Source: Gordonia amicalis NBRC 100051 = JCM 11271 (GTDB lineage: Bacteria > Actinomycetota > Actinomycetes > Mycobacteriales > Mycobacteriaceae). From it: DNA of 64,000 nt. The number at the start of each line of letters is the position of its first letter. Within the stretch, counting starts at the first letter, position 1. The DNA lies in contig NZ_BANS01000014.1 of the NCBI RefSeq assembly GCF_000332995.1, forward strand, positions 1-64,000, given 5' to 3'. Both the position numbers and the translations under genes were made by a program. Below the pieces are notes generated by a model, which saw nothing but the letters and a program-made list of their open reading frames with translations, ran no database searches and was not told where the DNA came from. Below, one piece after another: positions 55,631 to 64,000 of this stretch.

Positions 55631-55669
55631 TGGCGTTGTCGTGCGAGAGATGTTGCGAGTCCGCGACTC

Positions 55670-56782
55670 TCAGAAGCGCGGGTGCTCGCCGACCAGCGAG
55701 ACGCGCGCGCCGGCCTCGGTGTTCTTGGGTTCGTTGGAACGCTTGATCGTGCCCAGCACCCAGTTGTCGACGTGCCGCGCCGTCAGAACCGCCTGTGCGC
55801 GGTCGGTGTCCTCCGGGGCGACGACCGCGACCATGCCGACACCCATGTTGAAGGTGCGCTCCATCTCGAGCTGCTCGACGCGTCCGCGTTGCGCGATGAG
55901 GGCGAAGATCGGGGCGGGGGTCCACGTGTTGCGCTCCAACTCGGCCACGAGGCCCTGAGGGATGACGCGCGCCAGGTTCTCCGCGAGTCCGCCGCCGGTG
56001 ATGTGCGCGAAGGTGCGCACGTCGGCCTCGGCGATCAGCGCCAGGCAGTCGCGGGCGTAGATCCGGGTCGGCTCGAGCAGTTCCTCGCCGAGCGAGCGAC
56101 CGAATTCCTCGACGTGGCCGAACAGATCCATGTGGCCCCACTCGAGCAACACCTTGCGGGCGAGGGAGTATCCGTTGGAATGCAGGCCCGACGACCCCAT
56201 GGCGATGACGACGTCGCCGGCCCGGACGCTGTCCGGCGTGAGGACCTTGTCGGCTTCCACGACACCGACCGCAGTGGCCGAGAGGTCGTAGTGGTTGTCC
56301 TGCATGAGCCCGGGATGCTCGGCCGTCTCGCCGCCGAGCAGCGCGCACCCCGCCTCCACGCAGCCGTCGGCGATGCCGGCGACGATCTCCGCGACGGTCT
56401 CCGGGACGACCTTGCCCACGGCGATGTAATCCTGGAGGAACAGCGGTTCGGCACCGCAGACGACGAGGTCGTCGACGCACATGGCGACGAGGTCACGTCC
56501 GACGGTGTCGTGCTTGTCGATGGCCTGCGCGACCGCGAGTTTGGTGCCCACCCCGTCGCTGGCGGCGGCGAGGACCGGTTCGTGATAGTTGCCCTTCAGC
56601 GCGAACAGGCCGGAGAATCCGCCGAGTCCGCCGAGGACCTCGGGGCGCGAAGCCCGCTTGGCGTGCGGTGTGATGAGCTCAACAGCCCGCTCACCGGCGT
56701 CGATGTCGACTCCGGCCGCCGCGTACGAGGCCTGCGGAGTACCGCCGGTCTTCTCGTCGGCAGCCGCATCCCGCTCCGTCAT
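55670..56782 (-). CDS. purM: Phosphoribosylformylglycinamidine cyclo-ligase (AIR synthetase)
   Basis: 370 aa. Fifth step of purine synthesis, closing FGAM to AIR with ATP. LGGFSGLFALKG, AASDGVGTKLAVA, MCVDDLVVCGAEPLFLQDY, LLGGETAEHPG and HITGGGLAENL are intact. ATG 56782 chosen; GTG 56794 is an in-frame option. 83 bp downstream of purF. Confidence 0.95.
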   Translation of the reverse strand: MTERDAAADEKTGGTPQASYAAAGVDIDAGERAVELITPHAKRASRPEVLGGLGGFSGLFALKGNYHEPVLAAASDGVGTKLAVAQAIDKHDTVGRDLVAMCVDDLVVCGAEPLFLQDYIAVGKVVPETVAEIVAGIADGCVEAGCALLGGETAEHPGLMQDNHYDLSATAVGVVEADKVLTPDSVRAGDVVIAMGSSGLHSNGYSLARKVLLEWGHMDLFGHVEEFGRSLGEELLEPTRIYARDCLALIAEADVRTFAHITGGGLAENLARVIPQGLVAELERNTWTPAPIFALIAQRGRVEQLEMERTFNMGVGMVAVVAPEDTDRAQAVLTARHVDNWVLGTIKRSNEPKNTEAGARVSLVGEHPRF

Positions 56783-56865
56783 CTCCGCAAGCACCCCTTG
56801 GTCAAAAGTCGTTCTCGGCGTGTTCGCCGACGATCACACGGTACCGGAGTGCCCGGCCCCCGAAT

Positions 56866-58473
56866 TCAGGGACGCATCACTGCGCTGACGTTGTCGTTGG
56901 GCTTGGTCAACGGGTCGACCGTCCCGTCGTGGGCAGCGGAGGCAAGCATCTGCTCGAGGACCGCCTTGCCCATGGAGGTCTCCTCGGGCAGTTCGATCGG
57001 GTAGTTGCCGTCGAAGCAGGCCGCGCAGAGCGACGAGGCGGGCTGCTCGGTCGCGCCGATCATCTCATCGATGCTGATGTAGCCGAGCGAGTCGGCGCCG
57101 ATGGCCTGGCGCACTCCCTCGACCATGCCCTCCTCGGACTCCATGCCGTTGGCGATGAGTTCGGCCGGAGAGGCGAAGTCGATGCCGTAGAAGCACGGCC
57201 AGCGCACCGGGCTGGAGGCGATCCGCACGTGCACCTCGGCGGCACCGGCCTCGCGCAGCATCCGGATGAGGGCGCGCTGGGTGTTGCCGCGCACGATCGA
57301 GTCGTCGACGACGACGAGGCGTTTGCCGCGGATGACCTCACGCAGCGGATTGAGCTTGAGGCGGATGCCGAGCTGACGGATGGTCTGCGACGGCTGGATG
57401 AAGGTGCGGCCCACGTAGGCGTTCTTCATCAGGCCCTGCCCGTAGGGGATGCCGGAGCCCTGGGCGAAGCCGACGGCCGCGGGCACACCCGACTCCGGCA
57501 CCGGGATGACCAGGTCGCCCTCGGCGGGGTGTTCCTTCGCCAGCCGGCGGCCGATCTCCACGCGGGTGGAGTGCACCGAACGCCCGTGGATGTTCGAGTC
57601 CGGGCGGGCCAGGTAGACGTACTCGAAGACGCAGCCGCGGGGTGTCGGCTCGGCGAAGCGCTTGGTCCGGACACCGTCGGCGTCGATGGCCAGCAGCTCA
57701 CCGGGCTCGATGTCGCGGACGAACGAGGCGCCGACGATGTCGAGGGCGGCGGTCTCCGAGGCGACCACCCAGCCCCGGTCGAGGCGGCCCAGCGAGAGCG
57801 GCCGCACGCCGTGCGGGTCGCGCGCCGCGTAGAGGGTGTGCTCGTCCATGAAGGTCAGGCAGAACGCGCCCTTGAGGGTGGGCAGCAGTTCCATCGCGGC
57901 CTGCTCGATCGAGCTGTCGGCGGCACCGTGCGCCAGGAGGGCGCCCACGACGTCGGAGTCCGATGTCGCCGCAGAGCTCTTGATGCCCTTCTCCCGGGCG
58001 CGGGCGGCCAGGTCGGCGGTGTTGACGAGGTTTCCGTTGTGCCCCAGCGCGACGCCGGTCCCGGCATCGGTGGTGCGGAAGATCGGCTGCGAGTTCTCCC
58101 AGGTGGTGGAGCCCGTGGTGGAGTACCGACAGTGCCCGATGGCGACGTGGCCGCTCATCGCACCGAGTGTCTGTTCGTCGAACACCTGGCTGACGAGTCC
58201 CAGGTCTTTGAAGACGACGACCTGGCTGCCGTCGCCGACCGCGATACCCGCGGCTTCCTGTCCGCGATGCTGCAGCGCGTAGAGGCCGTAGTAGGTGAGT
58301 TTGGCGACATCCTCGCCGGGCGCCCAGACACCGAAGACGCCGCATTCCTCGCGTGGCTCGTTCTCGGGCTGGTCCGACGGAGCCGGGCCGGGCGCGCAGG
58401 CACCGGCCGCAGCGCATCCGCCCGCCGGGGTGGGAGCGAGCAGGTTCACGTTGGCGATCGGATGATCAGTCAT
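56866..58473 (-). CDS. purF: Amidophosphoribosyltransferase
   Basis: 535 aa. First step of purine synthesis. A propeptide of about 43 residues precedes the nucleophile Cys in REECGVFGVW, followed by the Ntn glutaminase domain, then the PRTase domain with KRLVVVDDSIVRGNTQ. Three Cys (GIDF region, SSLCAACFDG) are placed as in the Fe-S-containing Bacillus-type enzyme. ATG 58473. The 160 bp upstream show no recognised regulator site. Confidence 0.96.
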   Translation of the reverse strand: MTDHPIANVNLLAPTPAGGCAAAGACAPGPAPSDQPENEPREECGVFGVWAPGEDVAKLTYYGLYALQHRGQEAAGIAVGDGSQVVVFKDLGLVSQVFDEQTLGAMSGHVAIGHCRYSTTGSTTWENSQPIFRTTDAGTGVALGHNGNLVNTADLAARAREKGIKSSAATSDSDVVGALLAHGAADSSIEQAAMELLPTLKGAFCLTFMDEHTLYAARDPHGVRPLSLGRLDRGWVVASETAALDIVGASFVRDIEPGELLAIDADGVRTKRFAEPTPRGCVFEYVYLARPDSNIHGRSVHSTRVEIGRRLAKEHPAEGDLVIPVPESGVPAAVGFAQGSGIPYGQGLMKNAYVGRTFIQPSQTIRQLGIRLKLNPLREVIRGKRLVVVDDSIVRGNTQRALIRMLREAGAAEVHVRIASSPVRWPCFYGIDFASPAELIANGMESEEGMVEGVRQAIGADSLGYISIDEMIGATEQPASSLCAACFDGNYPIELPEETSMGKAVLEQMLASAAHDGTVDPLTKPNDNVSAVMRP

Positions 58474-58634
58474 CGACTAGCTCCCCTGGGCTGCGAATCG
58501 GACTACACGTCAATGGGTTGGGAGACAACTGGGAGTTTACGTGCCGGTTGCCTCGCAGTGCGAATCTTGCAGCGGTGTGGGACGGGGCGTAATTCCACGT
58601 CGGGCTCCCGGAGTGACCGATCACACTCGCCCGA

Positions 58635-59054
58635 TCAGTCCTCTCGCCGGCCACCGGGTCCGAGCGGGATCAGGGGCAACAGCTCGGCTATCAGCTCGGC
58701 GCGGTGTCCCGAGGCGTCGACCCGACCGGCGGCCAGTGCCGCGTCGTACGTCAGCAGCCCGGTCACCAGCAGCAGCCAGGTGCGCGGCGAGGTCTCCACG
58801 ACGTTGGGTGGCGTCCCTCTCGTGTGCCGCGGTCCCTCGATGCACTGCAACGCCACGAACGGCGGGACCCTGACCTCGACCGAGTTGCCCGGGGCGAGGT
58901 GTTCGAGCGTGCGGGCGGTGAGGCGGACGGCAGCGGCGAGGGCGGGCCGCGGCGGTGCGGGTGACGCCTCGTCGGCGAGCCAGTCCGCCACCGCGAGTAC
59001 TGCGGCACGGACCTCGGCCGGGTCGGATCTCTTACGCGGGGGCACGCCAGTCAT
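58635..59054 (-). CDS. Sterol carrier family protein (Rv0807-like)
   Basis: 139 aa from ATG 59054. Compact alpha/beta domain with NSVEVRVPPFVALQCIEGPRHTRGTPPNVVET and TWLLLVTG, the pattern of the bacterial SCP-2-like family found next to purF in mycobacteria. Binding of a lipid or other hydrophobic ligand is suggested by the family name only. Divergent from the glutamate-cysteine ligase gene; starts are about 46 bp apart. Confidence 0.75.
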   Translation of the reverse strand: MTGVPPRKRSDPAEVRAAVLAVADWLADEASPAPPRPALAAAVRLTARTLEHLAPGNSVEVRVPPFVALQCIEGPRHTRGTPPNVVETSPRTWLLLVTGLLTYDAALAAGRVDASGHRAELIAELLPLIPLGPGGRRED

Positions 59055-59100
59055 CTTGCAACAAGGTTCACGACGCCCGGATTGGGGCAGTATGTGACGC

Positions 59101-60609
59101 ATGGGCGCGGAAGTGACCAAACAGGAGTTCACCGGCGAGGATCGCGTGAGGTTCCGCCGTCAGGTCAGTCGGGGGACCGACGCGATCGCGCGGATGCTGG
59201 CCGACGGGTTGTTCACCGACCAGGGGCGCCCACCGAAGCCGCTGCTCGGTATGGAGGTCGAACTCAATCTCATCGACGAGCAGATGCGTCCGGCCATGGC
59301 CAACGCCACCGTCCTCGAGGCGATCGCCGACCCCGACTATCAGACCGAACTCGGACAGTTCAACATCGAGATCAACGTCTCGCCCCGACCTTTCACCATC
59401 GATGACACGATCTCGCTGGAGCAGGCGTTGCGGACGTCGCTCAACCGTGCGGAGGAACGCGCCGCCCGCACGAACAACCACCTCGTCATGATCGGGATGC
59501 TCCCGACCCTGAAGTCCGAACACTTCGCCCACCACTGGATCTCGGCCAACCCCCGCTACGACCTGCTCAACGAGCAGATCTTCAACGCGCGCGGCGAGGA
59601 CATCGAGATCGACATCAGCGGCGTACCGCTGGGCGACGGCCATCACACCGAGCGTCTGCACACCTCCACCGATTCGATCCTGCCCGAGGCCGCGTGCACC
59701 TCACTGCAGCTGCATCTGCGGGTGGCCCCGGAAGATTTCGCCGCACACTGGAACGCCGCCCAGGCGATCGCCGGGGTGCAGGTTGCGCTGGCCGGCAACT
59801 CCCCTTTCCTTGCCGAGACCGCACTGTGGCACGAGAGCCGCATCCCGGTCTTCGAACAGGCCACCGACACCCGGCCGCTGGAGCTGAAGAACCAGGGGGT
59901 CCGGCCACGCGTGTGGTTCGGCGAACGCTGGATCAACACCATCTTCGATCTCTTCGAGGAGAACACCCGGTACTTTCCCGCACTGCTGCCGGTGTCGACC
60001 GACGTCGACCCGCTCGCCGAGCTCGACGCGGGTCGCATCCCCACTCTCGACGAGCTGCGGCTGCACAACGGCACCGTGTACCGCTGGAACCGGCCGGTGT
60101 ACGACATCCACGAGGGTCAGGCGCATCTGCGCGTCGAGAACCGGGTGCTGCCCGCCGGGCCCACGGTCGTCGACACGATGGCCAACGCCGCCTTCTACTA
60201 CGGGGTCGTGCGCGGGCTCGTGGAGTCCGACCGTCCACTGTGGTCGCAGATGTCGTTCAACGCGGCCGCGGAGAACCTGCAGTCCGGCGCCCGTTTCGGC
60301 ATGGAGGCGCAACTCTATTGGCCCGATGTGGGCTGGGTGCGCCCGGACGAACTCGTGCTCCGTCGCCTGCTGACCCTCGCCGAGAAGGGCCTTCGCGCTT
60401 ACGGTGTCTCCGACAAGGCGCGCAAGAGGTACCTGTCGGTGATCGAGGGACGTTGCGTCACCCGCCGGACCGGATCGGTGTGGCAGCGCGAGGCCGTCGC
60501 CGCCCGGGAGAAAGCCGGCGAGAGCCGGGCAGAGGCACTGACCGGCATGCTGTCCGACTATGTGACGCACATGCACGAGGGTGAACCCGTCCACACGTGG
60601 GAAGTGTGA
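59101..60609 (+). CDS. Glutamate-cysteine ligase family protein (GCS2/YbdK-like, long form)
   Basis: 502 aa. ATP-grasp-like carboxylate-amine ligase fold: LLGMEVELNLID supplies the metal-binding Glu residues; ELGQFNIEINVSP, STSLQLHLRVAP-like ACTSLQLHL, HLRVENRVLPAGPTVVD and the Arg of RVENR are conserved. It would join glutamate to an amine. The organism makes mycothiol, so glutathione is not expected; a gamma-glutamyl amide such as that in ergothioneine synthesis is one option but no egt genes are near. Confidence 0.75.
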   Translation: MGAEVTKQEFTGEDRVRFRRQVSRGTDAIARMLADGLFTDQGRPPKPLLGMEVELNLIDEQMRPAMANATVLEAIADPDYQTELGQFNIEINVSPRPFTIDDTISLEQALRTSLNRAEERAARTNNHLVMIGMLPTLKSEHFAHHWISANPRYDLLNEQIFNARGEDIEIDISGVPLGDGHHTERLHTSTDSILPEAACTSLQLHLRVAPEDFAAHWNAAQAIAGVQVALAGNSPFLAETALWHESRIPVFEQATDTRPLELKNQGVRPRVWFGERWINTIFDLFEENTRYFPALLPVSTDVDPLAELDAGRIPTLDELRLHNGTVYRWNRPVYDIHEGQAHLRVENRVLPAGPTVVDTMANAAFYYGVVRGLVESDRPLWSQMSFNAAAENLQSGARFGMEAQLYWPDVGWVRPDELVLRRLLTLAEKGLRAYGVSDKARKRYLSVIEGRCVTRRTGSVWQREAVAAREKAGESRAEALTGMLSDYVTHMHEGEPVHTWEV

Positions 60610-60618
60610 CAGCGCAAC

Positions 60619-61695
60619 CTATTCGGCGACCAGACCCCGTCCGGTGATGAGCGGCAGGTCGAGGGCGGTCACCAACCCGGGCTTCGCATCGACCACGGCG
60701 GCAACCGAATTCACCAGCCGCATGGCCGTGACGATCATCCCCGACACGTTGTGGTCGCCGTTCTCACCGTGATGGCCGAACTCGACGGTCATCTCCGGTT
60801 CGCCGGAGATGGCGATCCGGTAGCAGCCGTCGCCCTCGTGCGGGGTCGGCCAATCGGGGCACTGGTCCGCGTGTGTGCGCGTGTAGTGCTCCAGCACAAC
60901 ACGATCCACGCCATTGACCTGCCCGGCGACTTCGAACCGCAACGCCGCCATCGTGCCCTTCGGGATCTCCACCGACACCGTCGAGTAGTCGCGGTCCGCC
61001 TCGACCCGCTCGACCCGTTCGACGAGCGGCTCGTCGAGGGTGAGGTCGAGTCCGGCCGCGATCTGCCGCACCACACTGCCCCATCCCATCGAAAGGATTC
61101 CGGGTGACAGCAACAACGGCGTGGTGTCCATGGGCTTCCCGAATCCGAAGAGGTCCCGCATGACGACCGGCTGGTAGTACGTCGAGTAGTCGGCGATCTC
61201 CTGGCACCGCACCTCGTCGATGCGCTGCGAGAGGCTCGTCATCGACAGCGGCAGCACATCATTGGCGAAACCGGGATCGATACCGTTGACGTGAAGACTG
61301 GCACCGCCGGATGCGCCGGCCGCGGCGATCCGCTCCAGCAACCCGTCCGGCAGGATGCCCTGTGGGAACTGCAGCACCACCGGGCCGCTCGACACCACGT
61401 TGATCCCGCTCTCCACGAAGAAGATCAGGTCCTCGATCGACTCCATCACGCGGTCGTCGGTCATCGCGGTGTGCACGATGCAGTCGGGCGTCAGGGCGAT
61501 CAGCGCGTCCCGGTCGTCGGTCGCGGCGACGCCGAGGTCGCGTCCGAGGTCCGCCAGTTCGCCGGCGTCCTTTCCGACCTTCTCCGGATTCGAGACCCAC
61601 ACCCCGACCAGTTCGAGGTCGGGATGGGCGTCGATCCCGGCGATCGCATGTCTTCCGACGGTTCCGGTCGACCACTCGACCACGCGCAGAGCCAT
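60619..61695 (-). CDS. NAD(P)-binding dihydrodipicolinate reductase-like oxidoreductase
   Basis: 358 aa. N-terminal Rossmann motif RVVEWSTGTVGRHAIAG; C-terminal domain as in the DapB-like/2,4-diaminopentanoate dehydrogenase family (HVNGIDPGFANDVLP, PWD-like QEIADYSTYYQP). The reaction is unknown. TAGTTT lies 7 nt before ATG 61695 and is overlapped by a KstR-type operator, linking it to sterol or lipid breakdown. Confidence 0.8.
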   Translation of the reverse strand: MALRVVEWSTGTVGRHAIAGIDAHPDLELVGVWVSNPEKVGKDAGELADLGRDLGVAATDDRDALIALTPDCIVHTAMTDDRVMESIEDLIFFVESGINVVSSGPVVLQFPQGILPDGLLERIAAAGASGGASLHVNGIDPGFANDVLPLSMTSLSQRIDEVRCQEIADYSTYYQPVVMRDLFGFGKPMDTTPLLLSPGILSMGWGSVVRQIAAGLDLTLDEPLVERVERVEADRDYSTVSVEIPKGTMAALRFEVAGQVNGVDRVVLEHYTRTHADQCPDWPTPHEGDGCYRIAISGEPEMTVEFGHHGENGDHNVSGMIVTAMRLVNSVAAVVDAKPGLVTALDLPLITGRGLVAE

Positions 61696-61701
61696 GCCCC
61701 T

Positions 61702-61720
61702 CAAACTAGAACACGTTTCA
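61702..61720 (-). promoter_or_regulatory. KstR-type operator and -10 of the oxidoreductase gene
   Basis: TAGAACACGTTTCA (61707-61720 on the plus strand) fits TnnAACnnGTTnnA at all fixed positions. The -10 TAGTTT (minus strand, about 61703-61708) abuts it, 7 nt from ATG 61695. The site also covers the stop codon of the upstream membrane-protein gene. Confidence 0.68.
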
Positions 61721-62353
61721 AGTCCGCAAGGCGCGTTCGGTGAGAACGGGTCGTGACCGCCACCAGAGGCCGGTGACCACCGCGACGATCGCGGCCATGC
61801 AGACGCCGGCCAGGACGAAGGCGGCCGCCATCGCCACGGCGGGGGTGGACTCGTCGATGAACGGGCCGGGCAGGAAGGTGAAGACCAGCCCCACCGTCCA
61901 GGCGGCCGCATTCACCGGTATCCACTTCCACGCGCCGGGAAGCCGGTTCCGCAGGACGACGTACTGCGCCGAGGGGATGCTGGTCAGCAGTACCGCGGCG
62001 CCCGCACCGAACAGGAACCAGGTGAGGGGATTCCCGAAGTCGATGTCCGCTCCCAGATCGACGAGACTCGACGGCGCCATCCCCAACGACCACGCGAGCA
62101 TCCCGCCGACCGCGGTCGCCGGGACCCATCGCGCCGGCGGGACCTGCCACGACGTACCGCGAAGGGCGACCGCCTGACCGAATCCGAGAAGCGCGCCCTC
62201 GCCGGCCCCGCAGGCGACCATGAGCAACCAGGCCCATCCGGGCGAGAGCCCGGCGGTGCCGGAGATCGCGAACCCGGCCACCGGGATGAGGAATCCGGTC
62301 GACTCGGCCGCCGTCACAACACCGACCCACCGGGGCATCGAGAACGCCGCCAC
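61718..62353 (-). CDS. Small polytopic membrane protein, unknown function
   Basis: 211 aa with five or six hydrophobic segments. Gly-rich GAGEGALLGFGQAVALRG and IPSAQYVVLRNRLP recall the pattern of a family seen in many bacteria next to unrelated genes. GTG 62353 or ATG 62338 may start it. It ends 22 bp before the oxidoreductase gene, but the operator at its end suggests separate control of that gene. Confidence 0.7.
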   Translation of the reverse strand: MAAFSMPRWVGVVTAAESTGFLIPVAGFAISGTAGLSPGWAWLLMVACGAGEGALLGFGQAVALRGTSWQVPPARWVPATAVGGMLAWSLGMAPSSLVDLGADIDFGNPLTWFLFGAGAAVLLTSIPSAQYVVLRNRLPGAWKWIPVNAAAWTVGLVFTFLPGPFIDESTPAVAMAAAFVLAGVCMAAIVAVVTGLWWRSRPVLTERALRT

Positions 62354-62388
62354 GTGCCAGACCCTACCGAGACTAGGCTCGGAAGACG

Positions 62389-63333
62389 ATGTCCCAGATC
62401 AGCACACCTGCTCCCGATCCCTCCTCGGCACCCCTGTACATCGACTTCGACGGGCACCGGACCATGCTCAAGTGGCACCGCGGGCGTCGACGCGCCGACG
62501 ATCCGGCCTTCACCGCCACCCGCATCGTCGAGGGCATGCGGCACGGCGCGAGCATCGAGGTGGACCTGGTCATCCACGCCGACCGGGGCTTCGCGATCCT
62601 CCACGACCGCGTCGTCGACCACGCCACCACCGGCACCGGGGTCATCTCGGCACTGCCCGCCGCCTACCTTCGCGGACTGTCCTTGCGCGACAACCAGGGA
62701 AAGGCGCTCCGGGAGCCGGTCCTGCTCCTCGAGGACCTGACCGAATTGTTCTCGACGGTCGACATCGCGCCGACGTCGATCCTCCAGCTCGATTTCAAAG
62801 AAGACGACGCCGCGCTCGATCCACGGGCGGTGGACACCTTCGCGCGGAGCGTCGAGCCGTTGGCGTCGCACTTCATCCTGTCGTGCGGCGATGCGGCCGC
62901 CGTGGCCCGCCTGACGTCGGTCGCCCCCGGAATCCGCGTCGGCTACGACCCCTGCCACCACGGTGCCGCCGACGCCGCGATCCGGTCCGGGGAATTCGAC
63001 GGCTTCGTCGCGCGCGCCCTGTCCGCATCACCGGACGCCGAGATGATCTACCTCGAGAACCGGCTGATCCTCGCCGCGGACCGGCGCGGCCACGACCTCG
63101 TCGGCGCATTCCATCGACACGACCGGCTCGTCGACGGCTACACCGTCACCCGCATCGGACCGCGCGCCGTCCCGGAGATCAAGCGGCTCTTGGAGCTACG
63201 GGTCGACCAGATCACCACCGACGACCCGGAGGGGCTCGCCGCACTCGATCTCGACGCCACCCCGGCGGGCACCGGGTCGCGGCTGATCCGCTGGTTCCGA
63301 CGCACCGGATCAGCCGGCCGGTCAGACGTGTAG
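62389..63333 (+). CDS. Glycerophosphodiester phosphodiesterase-like protein
   Basis: 314 aa. GDPD TIM-barrel signs: LKWHRGRR (the HRG position), GASIEVDLVIHADRGFAILHD with the Glu, Asp and His metal ligands, then LQLDFKEDD. No signal peptide, so intracellular. The HRG segment is in a shifted context compared with typical GDPD, so activity on glycerophosphodiesters is likely but unproven. TAGGCT (62374-62379) sits 9 nt before ATG 62389. Confidence 0.78.
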   Translation: MSQISTPAPDPSSAPLYIDFDGHRTMLKWHRGRRRADDPAFTATRIVEGMRHGASIEVDLVIHADRGFAILHDRVVDHATTGTGVISALPAAYLRGLSLRDNQGKALREPVLLLEDLTELFSTVDIAPTSILQLDFKEDDAALDPRAVDTFARSVEPLASHFILSCGDAAAVARLTSVAPGIRVGYDPCHHGAADAAIRSGEFDGFVARALSASPDAEMIYLENRLILAADRRGHDLVGAFHRHDRLVDGYTVTRIGPRAVPEIKRLLELRVDQITTDDPEGLAALDLDATPAGTGSRLIRWFRRTGSAGRSDV

Positions 63334-63822
63334 GGACCAGAATGGTTCCACCGGAATGTTCCGGACGACGAACCAGATGAGCACCACGACGAGCACGACG
63401 ACGGCGGAATAGCGCATGTTCTGCCAGCTGCGAATCCTTCGTCCGGTCCAGAGCCGCAGACAATACGCACCAAAGGCGAAGAGCAGCAATCCGATCGCGG
63501 CCACCCCGGCCGCGTTGTAGTGCAGGGCCGCGGACAGGTCGCCGTGCAGGAGCGAGTAGAGCGCACGCTGCGAGCCGCAACCCGGGCAGGTCACGTTGAA
63601 CACCAGCTTCGTCGGACACATCGGTAGTACCCCGCCAGGTGTGGTGGGGTCGCCCAACAGCACTGCGCCACAGCAGATCCCGGTCGCGGCGACAACTGCC
63701 GCCGGACCGAGGACCCGATGATTCGAGAGGGCCGACACCCGTGAGAGAACTGCCCTTTCGAACCGCTCAGTACGTGGACGTGGTCGCTGCTGTGCCGAAG
63801 AGGACGACAAAGAAGAGGACAT
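63322..63822 (-). CDS. DUF2752 membrane protein
   Basis: 166 aa if ATG 63822 is used. Three hydrophobic segments; DUF2752 core CPTKLVFNVTCPGCGSQRALYSLLHGDL. The first 28 residues overlap the end of the CD225-family gene in another frame and are Ser/Arg-rich, so GTG 63738 may be the real start. The function is unknown. The CPGCG motif could bind metal or form disulfides near the membrane. Confidence 0.8.
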   Translation of the reverse strand: MSSSLSSSSAQQRPRPRTERFERAVLSRVSALSNHRVLGPAAVVAATGICCGAVLLGDPTTPGGVLPMCPTKLVFNVTCPGCGSQRALYSLLHGDLSAALHYNAAGVAAIGLLLFAFGAYCLRLWTGRRIRSWQNMRYSAVVVLVVVLIWFVVRNIPVEPFWSLHV

Positions 63823-64000
63823 AGGCCACGACGATCAGGATCGAACCGACAACACCGGCGATCGCACCCCACATCGCCCATTTCTTGGCATCATCGGCGG
63901 CTTTCTGGGCACCTGCGAAATCTCCTGCAGCCCACAGTTTGCTGACCGACGTGGACTTGACGATCGCCACGATGCCCAACGGCAGGCAGCACAGGACCGT
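63767..64000 (-). CDS. CD225/dispanin family membrane protein (5' end outside window)
   Basis: The 77 C-terminal residues are visible, beginning TVLCCLPLGIVAIVKS at the window edge. The CD225 signature continues as KLWAAGDFAGAQKAADDAKKWAMWG, followed by one membrane helix and a short tail TAATTSTY. Bacterial members have two membrane segments; the first lies partly outside. Such genes are often beside DUF2752 genes in actinobacteria. The role is unknown. Confidence 0.82.
   Translation of the reverse strand, partial: TVLCCLPLGIVAIVKSTSVSKLWAAGDFAGAQKAADDAKKWAMWGAIAGVVGSILIVVAYVLFFVVLFGTAATTSTY

Overview
The window looks like chromosome from a mycolic-acid-containing actinobacterium, most likely Gordonia or a close relative. 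The support is: uniformly high GC; mycothiol synthesis (mshA), CarD, an antigen-85-type acyltransferase and a MhuD haem oxygenase; and many genes with a TANNNT -10 element 6-9 nt before the start codon. Gene order follows two Mycobacterium tuberculosis segments. One is rlmB-cysS / ispF-ispD-carD-lpqE-radA / disA / canB-mutY / hydrolase-mhuD (Rv3579c-Rv3592). The other is purF-purM-DUF3073-ygfZ-pabC (Rv0808-Rv0812). The genus is inference.

Layout. 1-3.3 kb: a 4-coumarate-CoA-ligase-like gene cut by the window edge, and a twice-frameshifted DUF222/HNH gene under a perfect LexA box. 3.4-5.4 kb: mshA and a YbjN protein. 5.5-8.2 kb: a zinc/manganese ABC importer. 8.2-16.6 kb: an exopolysaccharide-type locus with a secreted GH5-like hydrolase, a GT-C membrane protein, a frameshifted processive GT2 synthase, a polytopic protein and a BcsB-like anchored protein. 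16.8-20.1 kb: an atypical alpha/beta hydrolase, a type B carboxylesterase and pxpA. 20.1-22.4 kb: rlmB and cysS. 22.5-31.0 kb: an island of four PapA/condensation-type acyltransferases, one antigen-85-like enzyme and one UGT-like glycosyltransferase, sitting between cysS and ispF, which are adjacent in M. tuberculosis. 31.0-42.5 kb: conserved housekeeping genes. 42.5-46 kb: an aldehyde dehydrogenase behind a KstR-type operator and an intact DUF222/HNH gene. 45.9-52.0 kb: cydABDC, the complete cytochrome bd oxidase operon. 52.2-60.6 kb: pabC, ygfZ, a MOSC protein, DUF3073, purM, purF, an SCP-like protein and a glutamate-cysteine ligase family protein. 60.6-64 kb: an oxidoreductase behind a second KstR-type operator, a membrane protein, a GDPD-like protein, a DUF2752 protein and a CD225-family protein cut by the window edge.

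Two loci deserve most attention. The BcsB-like/GT2 locus resembles a cellulose-synthase-type secretion machine but has no obvious PilZ domain. The acyltransferase island has the enzyme set expected for a multiply acylated glycolipid but carries no visible polyketide synthase or MmpL transporter. Several genes carry single-base frameshifts at or near short homopolymers, so base-level accuracy should be confirmed before calling true pseudogenes. No rRNA, tRNA, CRISPR array, insertion sequence or prophage was seen.
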